DNA from: Chloroflexota bacterium
GTDB lineage: Bacteria > Chloroflexota > UBA6077 > JADZDV01
Assembly (NCBI GenBank): GCA_020850915.1
Contig: JADZDV010000214.1
Coordinates: forward strand, 1-7,426
Length of the DNA stretch: 7,426 nt
Reading direction: 5' to 3'
Positions 6,004 to 7,426 of the stretch are shown one piece after another (positions within the stretch are counted from its first letter, which is position 1; each line of letters starts with the position of its first letter). A program made the position numbers and the translations under genes. The notes beneath the pieces were generated by a model, which was not told the DNA's origin, made no database searches, and saw nothing but the letters and a program-made list of their open reading frames with translations.

Positions 6004-6981
6004 CTAGCGCTTGCGTCCGCCCTCGAACAACTGGACTTCCGTGCCGAGGCCGGCCGCCTTCGCCGCCGCGTACACGCGAGCGGCCATCGTCATGTCGAGG
6101 ATGCCGAGGCCCTGCGACTCGAAGACGGTGATGTCGTCCGGGCGCTGCCGCCCGGGGCGCTTGCCGGTCACGATGTCACCCAGCGGCACGACCCGATCCC
6201 AGGAGATGGTGCCAGCCTCCACCGCCGCGACGAGGTCGCCACACTCTATCTTGCCGTTCTCGACCTCGTCGATAGCGACCAGGCTGGCGCGGCCGATCGC
6301 CTCGGCGTCAATCTCCTGCTTGACCGCCCAGTTCGAGCCGGCGCCGACGAGGTGCTGGCCGGATTGGACCCACTGACCGAGGATGACAGGGTCTCTGGCC
6401 GTGGTGATGGCGAGCAGGATGTCCGCGTCGCGACAGGCGACCTCGGCGCTCTCGGCCGGAACCATCTCGACGCCAAGCTCCGCGCTCATCTCCTGGCAGT
6501 ACGCCATGCGCCTCTCCGCATCGCGGCTGAACACACGCACCTGGCGGATTGATCGAACGGCGCAGATGGCGGCGATCTGGGTCCGGGACTGCCAGCCGGC
6601 GCCAATCTGGCCCACGACGGCCGCGTCCTCTCGCGCCAGGAGCCGGGTGGCCAGGCCGGTCGACGCGCCGGTGCGAAGCTGTCCGAGGCGGTCGGCCTCC
6701 AGCAAGGCGAGCAGCTCGCCGGTCTCTGTGTCGAACATGACCACCAGGAAGCGAGTGCCGCTGGCGCTGCTGGTGTAGGTCTTCAGGCCGATCGCGCGGC
6801 TGGCCGGGGCGGCGGCGACCAGGGTGTGGAGTATCCGTCCATTGGCGAGGCGGATGCGTTCGCGCGGGAGGTTCGTCCCGGAGGCCTGGCCGAGCTCGCG
6901 GAAGGCGGCCTCGACCGCGGCGAGCGCCATCCCCATGGTGGCGACCTGGTTGACGTCAGCCTCACGCAGGACGAGGGCCAT
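6004..6981 (-). CDS. Ornithine cyclodeaminase/mu-crystallin family NAD(P)-dependent enzyme
   Basis: Read on the minus strand from ATG 6981, the protein has 325 residues, the normal family length. It has the substrate-side half first, with IGLKTY (Lys67) and the family RTGA motif (Arg103). The Rossmann nucleotide-binding half follows, with GQIGAGWQSRTQ (residues 124-135), a VRVFSRD strand, and CRDADILLAITTARDPVI, then GAGSNWAVKQEID (213-225). Family members are ornithine cyclodeaminase, archaeal alanine dehydrogenase, ketimine reductase/mu-crystallin and opine-type synthases. The position of the catalytic Asp of true ornithine cyclodeaminase (Asp228 in Pseudomonas putida) aligns by eye with Asn217 here, so the ammonia-eliminating reaction should not be assumed; an imine/ketimine reductase or amino-acid dehydrogenase role is equally plausible. 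AAGGAG at 6994-6989 is 7 nt before ATG 6981, which rules against the in-frame ATG at 7053. The gene is convergent to the MFS gene and divergent from the lipoprotein. Confidence 0.9.
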   Translation of the reverse strand: MALVLREADVNQVATMGMALAAVEAAFRELGQASGTNLPRERIRLANGRILHTLVAAAPASRAIGLKTYTSSASGTRFLVVMFDTETGELLALLEADRLGQLRTGASTGLATRLLAREDAAVVGQIGAGWQSRTQIAAICAVRSIRQVRVFSRDAERRMAYCQEMSAELGVEMVPAESAEVACRDADILLAITTARDPVILGQWVQSGQHLVGAGSNWAVKQEIDAEAIGRASLVAIDEVENGKIECGDLVAAVEAGTISWDRVVPLGDIVTGKRPGRQRPDDITVFESQGLGILDMTMAARVYAAAKAAGLGTEVQLFEGGRKR

Positions 6982-6988
6982 GATACGT

Positions 6989-6994
6989 CTCCTT
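6989..6994 (-). promoter_or_regulatory. Ribosome binding site fixing the start at 6981
   Basis: On the minus strand AAGGAG is followed by 7 nt and ATG 6981. The 24 extra residues predicted from ATG 7053 (Arg/Pro-rich) do not resemble the family N-terminus, and that longer frame would also run through the 18-bp palindrome start region. Confidence 0.8.
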
Positions 6995-7054
6995 GTGGCT
7001 GGTGGTTCGCGGATGGGCTTGGCCCGGCGCTGGAGATGTCCTGGTTCGCTCACG

Positions 7055-7072
7055 CGTCACAGGACTGTGACG
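7055..7072. promoter_or_regulatory. Perfect 18-bp palindrome, likely operator
   Basis: CGTCACAG (7055-7062), 2-nt spacer GA, then CTGTGACG (7065-7072): two exact inverted 8-bp half-sites. It lies in the divergent gap, 73 nt upstream of the cyclodeaminase-family start and 78 nt upstream of the lipoprotein start. The length and symmetry fit a dimeric helix-turn-helix repressor or activator. No T-tract follows and the spacer is too short for an RNA hairpin loop, so a DNA-binding site is more likely than a terminator. The cognate regulator is not encoded in this window. Confidence 0.55.
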
Positions 7073-7137
7073 TGGCAGGGGGCGATCCGAACGTGTGGCG
7101 CTCGTGGCCGGGCCGTGCTTCTCGGTGAAGCTTCGCC

Positions 7138-7143
7138 AATAAT
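7138..7143 (+). promoter_or_regulatory. Candidate -10 box giving a leaderless lipoprotein transcript
   Basis: AATAAT (7138-7143) matches TATAAT at five of six positions and ends 7 nt before ATG 7151, the usual distance from a -10 box to a transcription start. No purine-rich ribosome binding site lies between them. No clear -35 hexamer is seen. Confidence 0.35.
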
Positions 7144-7150
7144 AGCTGCC

Positions 7151-7426
7151 ATGCGGGGACGTAGCGGACGATGGAGAGGCCTGGCGATCGCGTGCGCCGC
7201 ACTGCTTGGCGTGACGCTCTCGGGTTGTGGGCGCCCCGACGCGGAAGGACCCGAGCCGACGATGATCCCCAAGCCAACACCGGACAAGACAGTCGAGGCA
7301 ATCGTGCGAGGCCTGGTGCCGCCGGTCATCGCGGGCTCGCCAGCGGCGTGGGGCACCGCCGTCGCACAGGCCACCCCCGCGCCGGTGGCGCCGCGGGCGG
7401 CGCCACCGGCGACTGCCCTCGGCCCC
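7151..7426 (+). CDS. Ala/Pro-rich lipoprotein, N-terminal part (3' truncated by window)
   Basis: An open frame from ATG 7151 runs off the window end with 92 codons and no stop. Residues 1-25 make a typical lipoprotein signal peptide: Arg-rich n-region (R2, R4, R7, R9), hydrophobic LAIACAALLGVT, then lipobox LSG before Cys26. The mature part continues GRPDAEGPEPTMIPKPTPDKTVEAIVRGLVPPVIAG and then turns into an Ala/Pro/Thr-rich tether from about residue 65. No enzymatic domain is visible in the part present. The layout, a lipobox followed by an Ala/Pro tether, echoes the tether that precedes the LysM domain at the left edge of the window, so the missing end could carry a wall-binding or other extracytoplasmic domain; that is inference. 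No ribosome binding site precedes the ATG. Confidence 0.75.
   Translation, partial: MRGRSGRWRGLAIACAALLGVTLSGCGRPDAEGPEPTMIPKPTPDKTVEAIVRGLVPPVIAGSPAAWGTAVAQATPAPVAPRAAPPATALGP

Noticed and set aside
6982..7053. Longer N-terminus of the cyclodeaminase-family protein from ATG 7053
   Set aside because: The AAGGAG site 7 nt before ATG 6981 and the match of the shorter N-terminus to family length favour 6981; the extension is Arg/Pro-rich and unlike the family.
7057..7071. CRP/FNR-type binding site
   Set aside because: The half-sites are in the opposite order (TCACA...TGTGA instead of TGTGA...TCACA) and the spacing does not fit, so it was called only a generic operator-like palindrome.
7057..7374. 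105-residue minus-strand frame opposite the right-edge lipoprotein
   Set aside because: The plus strand encodes a convincing signal peptide and lipobox there, so the minus frame is a shadow.

Overview
The window is strongly GC-rich, with G/C-ending codons throughout and Ala/Pro-rich lipoproteins. It contains no rRNA, tRNA, CRISPR array, insertion sequence or phage gene that I can recognise. The mix of a limonene-monooxygenase-like flavin oxidoreductase, an NMT1/TauT-type substrate-binding lipoprotein with a long Ala/Pro tether, a LysM protein and an ornithine-cyclodeaminase-family enzyme is typical of a soil or environmental Chloroflexota (Thermomicrobia- or Dehalococcoidia-like) chromosome. 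That placement is an impression from gene style and is not proven here.

Layout, left to right. (1) 1-255, +: C-terminal end of an Ala/Pro/Ser-rich protein closing with one LysM domain, cut by the window edge. (2) 256-588: non-coding, with three degenerate copies of a short GTCATCCTGAGC-like motif. (3) 589-1752, +: luciferase-like monooxygenase (LLM). (4) 1874-3082, +: orphan ABC-transporter substrate-binding lipoprotein, possibly co-transcribed with the LLM gene. (5) 3149-3187: a perfect 17-bp stem with a 5-nt loop, placed to stop transcription from both sides between convergent genes. (6) 3213-4040, -: alpha/beta hydrolase. (7) 4041-4447: divergent intergenic region with weak promoter candidates. 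(8) 4448-5770, +: MFS exporter of the EntS/MFS_3 type. (9) 5771-6003: convergent non-coding gap. (10) 6004-6981, -: ornithine cyclodeaminase/mu-crystallin family NAD(P)-dependent enzyme. (11) 6982-7150: divergent intergenic region with a perfect 18-bp operator-like palindrome. (12) 7151-7426, +: start of a second Ala/Pro-rich lipoprotein, running off the window.

The genes do not form one obvious pathway. The LLM gene and the substrate-binding protein are the most plausible functional pair: uptake of a small organic substrate coupled to reduced-flavin oxygenation. The permease and ATPase that the binding protein would need are absent from this window. The hydrolase, exporter and cyclodeaminase-family enzyme look like independently transcribed accessory metabolism genes. 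I found no clear new multi-gene system. The most distinctive signals are the 18-bp palindrome, the convergent terminator, the apparently leaderless lipoprotein start, and the replaced active-site residue in the cyclodeaminase-family protein.
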